64,000 nucleotides of DNA from Massilia sp. YIM B02443 (GTDB lineage Bacteria; Pseudomonadota; Gammaproteobacteria; Burkholderiales; Burkholderiaceae_D): contig NZ_JASNRA010000016.1 in NCBI RefSeq assembly GCF_030411955.1, forward strand, positions 51,939-115,938, read 5' to 3'. Under the pieces are notes generated by a model, which saw nothing but the letters and a program-made list of their open reading frames with translations, did not search any database and was not told the origin of the DNA. Every line of letters starts with the position of its first letter. Positions within the stretch are counted from its first letter, which is position 1. Shown here piece after piece: positions 62,777 through 64,000 of this stretch. Made by a program: the position numbers and the translations under genes.

Positions 62777-64000
62777 CTAGCCGGCCGTCAGCGCCACCTG
62801 GCTGGCGTTGCGTTCGCCGCAGGCGCGCACCGCGTCCAGCAAGCCGAGCAGGCGCTCGAAGTCGAGCGGCTTGACCAGGTGATGCTGGAAGCCGGCCGCG
62901 AACGCCTCGTCGCGGTCCTTTTGCTGGCCATAGCCAGTGATCGCGACCAGCAGCGCCGCGGCGGTGGCCGGGTCGGCGCGCAGGCGGCGCGCCAGTTCGA
63001 GGCCATCGACCCCGGGCAGGCCGATATCGAGCAGGCACACGTCCGGGCGCGCGCTGCGGGCGCGTTCGAGCGCGCGCAGCGATTCGTGCTCGACCACCAC
63101 TTCATGGCCTTCCGAGGCCAGCAGCAGGCCGAGCGTCTCGGCGGCGTCGACGTTGTCGTCCACCACCAGCACCTTCAGGCGGCCGGCGCGGCGCGCCACC
63201 GGTTCGCCGGACGGCGCCGCAGCCGCAACCGCAGCCGCAGCCGCCGGCTCGGCCAGCAGCGGCAGCGTGATGACGAAGGTGCTGCCCTTGCCAGGCCCCG
63301 GGCTGGAGCAGTTGACCGTGCCGCCGTGCAGCTCGACCAGGTGCTTGACCAGGGCCAGCCCCAGTCCAAGGCCGCCCTGCGAACGGTCGGACGAGCGCTC
63401 GGCCTGGGCGAACAGGTCGAACACGCGCCCGGTGAGTTCGCGCTCCATGCCGATCCCTTCGTCGCGCACGCTCAGCACCAGGTGCGCGCCCAGCACGTCG
63501 GCGCGCAGGTCGATGCCGCGTCCGGCCGGCGTGTACTTGGCGGCGTTGCCCAGCACATTGGCCACCACCTGCACCAGGCGCGCCTTGTCGCCGCGCACGA
63601 TCGCCGTCTCGGGCGGCAGGCGCACCGTCAGGCGCTGGGCGCGCGTGTCGACGTTCGGGCGCACCTGCTCCACCGCTTCCTCGACCACGGCGCGCGCCGC
63701 CACCCGCGCCTGGCCCAGCGTGATCAGGCCGCGCGTCACGCGCGAGACGTCCAGCAGGTCGTCCACCAGGCGCGTCATGTGGCGTACCTGGCGCCCGATG
63801 ATGGTGCTGCTCTGGCGCACCCGCGCTTCGTCCGGCGCCCCCAGGCGCAGCAGGTCGGCGGCGGCGCTGATCGGCGCCAGCGGGTTGCGCAGCTCGTGCG
63901 CCAGCATCGCCAAAAATTCATCCTTGCGGCGGTCGGCCTCCATCAGCTTTTCTTCGGCCAGCTTGCGGTCGGTGATGTCGCGGAAGAAGGCGGCCACGCC
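62777..64000 (-). CDS. Hybrid sensor histidine kinase, C-terminal part (cut by window end)
   Basis: At least 407 residues are visible. A PAS end (FFRDITDRKLAEEKLMEADRR) leads into HisKA with phospho-histidine in LAHELRNPLAPIS, HATPase (NVLGNAAKYTPAG, VRDEGIGME, GGLGLGLALVKH), and a receiver with LLDIGLPGVDG as the Asp site and KP(L) near the end. The domain order resembles the second half of the kinase at 44420, suggesting paralogy. The N-terminus and upstream sensor lie outside the window. Confidence 0.92.
   Translation of the reverse strand, partial: GVAAFFRDITDRKLAEEKLMEADRRKDEFLAMLAHELRNPLAPISAAADLLRLGAPDEARVRQSSTIIGRQVRHMTRLVDDLLDVSRVTRGLITLGQARVAARAVVEEAVEQVRPNVDTRAQRLTVRLPPETAIVRGDKARLVQVVANVLGNAAKYTPAGRGIDLRADVLGAHLVLSVRDEGIGMERELTGRVFDLFAQAERSSDRSQGGLGLGLALVKHLVELHGGTVNCSSPGPGKGSTFVITLPLLAEPAAAAAVAAAAPSGEPVARRAGRLKVLVVDDNVDAAETLGLLLASEGHEVVVEHESLRALERARSARPDVCLLDIGLPGVDGLELARRLRADPATAAALLVAITGYGQQKDRDEAFAAGFQHHLVKPLDFERLLGLLDAVRACGERNASQVALTAG

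Overview
The window is a GC-rich, densely coded chromosomal segment of a Gram-negative betaproteobacterium. The best match is Burkholderiales, family Oxalobacteraceae (Massilia/Duganella type). This rests on the glyA-nrdR-pilin-ribD-ribE order, the full ybgC-tolQRAB-pal-cpoB envelope operon, a TcyP-type cystine carrier, many multidomain signalling proteins and strong GC bias in third codon positions. Assignment below family level is inference. Most long antisense ORFs are GC-frame shadows and are left out.

Region by region. 1-6.6 kb: the 5' part of ribB (minus), a REC-PAS-GGDEF-EAL c-di-GMP protein and a secreted M16 zinc peptidase (plus). 6.6-14.5 kb, minus strand: glyA, with a long leader that carries a ZTP (pfl) riboswitch, then nrdR, a minor-pilin set (pilV, pilW, pilX, a pilE-like gene, fimT/gspH-like), ribD, ribE and a small unknown gene. 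15-21.3 kb, plus: a ydfG-like dehydrogenase and the Tol-Pal operon. 21.4 kb: tRNA-Lys with a consensus promoter and a strong terminator.

21.7-33.4 kb is the accessory island. It holds vgrG, a 1518-residue Rhs protein, a toxin tip cut from the Rhs frame by one in-frame TGA, an adjacent candidate immunity gene, a PAAR/rhs relic, a second nonsense-split ORF, an orphan Imm74-like gene and an intact PAAR gene. Base composition falls sharply after the Rhs core, as expected for swapped polymorphic-toxin tips. No type VI secretion (T6SS) structural genes lie in the window, so the module is an effector outpost that depends on a secretion apparatus elsewhere.

33.4-38 kb: two small membrane proteins and an ABC exporter with two DUF3526 permeases, closed by a perfect 33-bp inverted repeat. 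38-44 kb: a chemoreceptor with a CheR-tether C terminus, tcyP, a histidine phosphatase, an NAD(P)H-hydrate dehydratase and a Gly/Thr-repeat lipoprotein. 44-53 kb, minus: a two-kinase hybrid sensor and an RND efflux pair. 53-64 kb: DUF212 and DUF475 membrane proteins, a small unknown protein, an 800-residue Ala/Glu coiled-coil protein, srkA, a secreted HSL-type esterase, a UPF0149/SEC-C protein, an HPP-CBS membrane protein and a hybrid kinase cut by the window end.

The items most worth a second look are the nonsense-interrupted Rhs toxin with its unassigned tip and immunity pair, the PAAR-rhs deletion relic, the paired palindromic repeats with compensatory stem changes, and the ZTP riboswitch controlling glyA.
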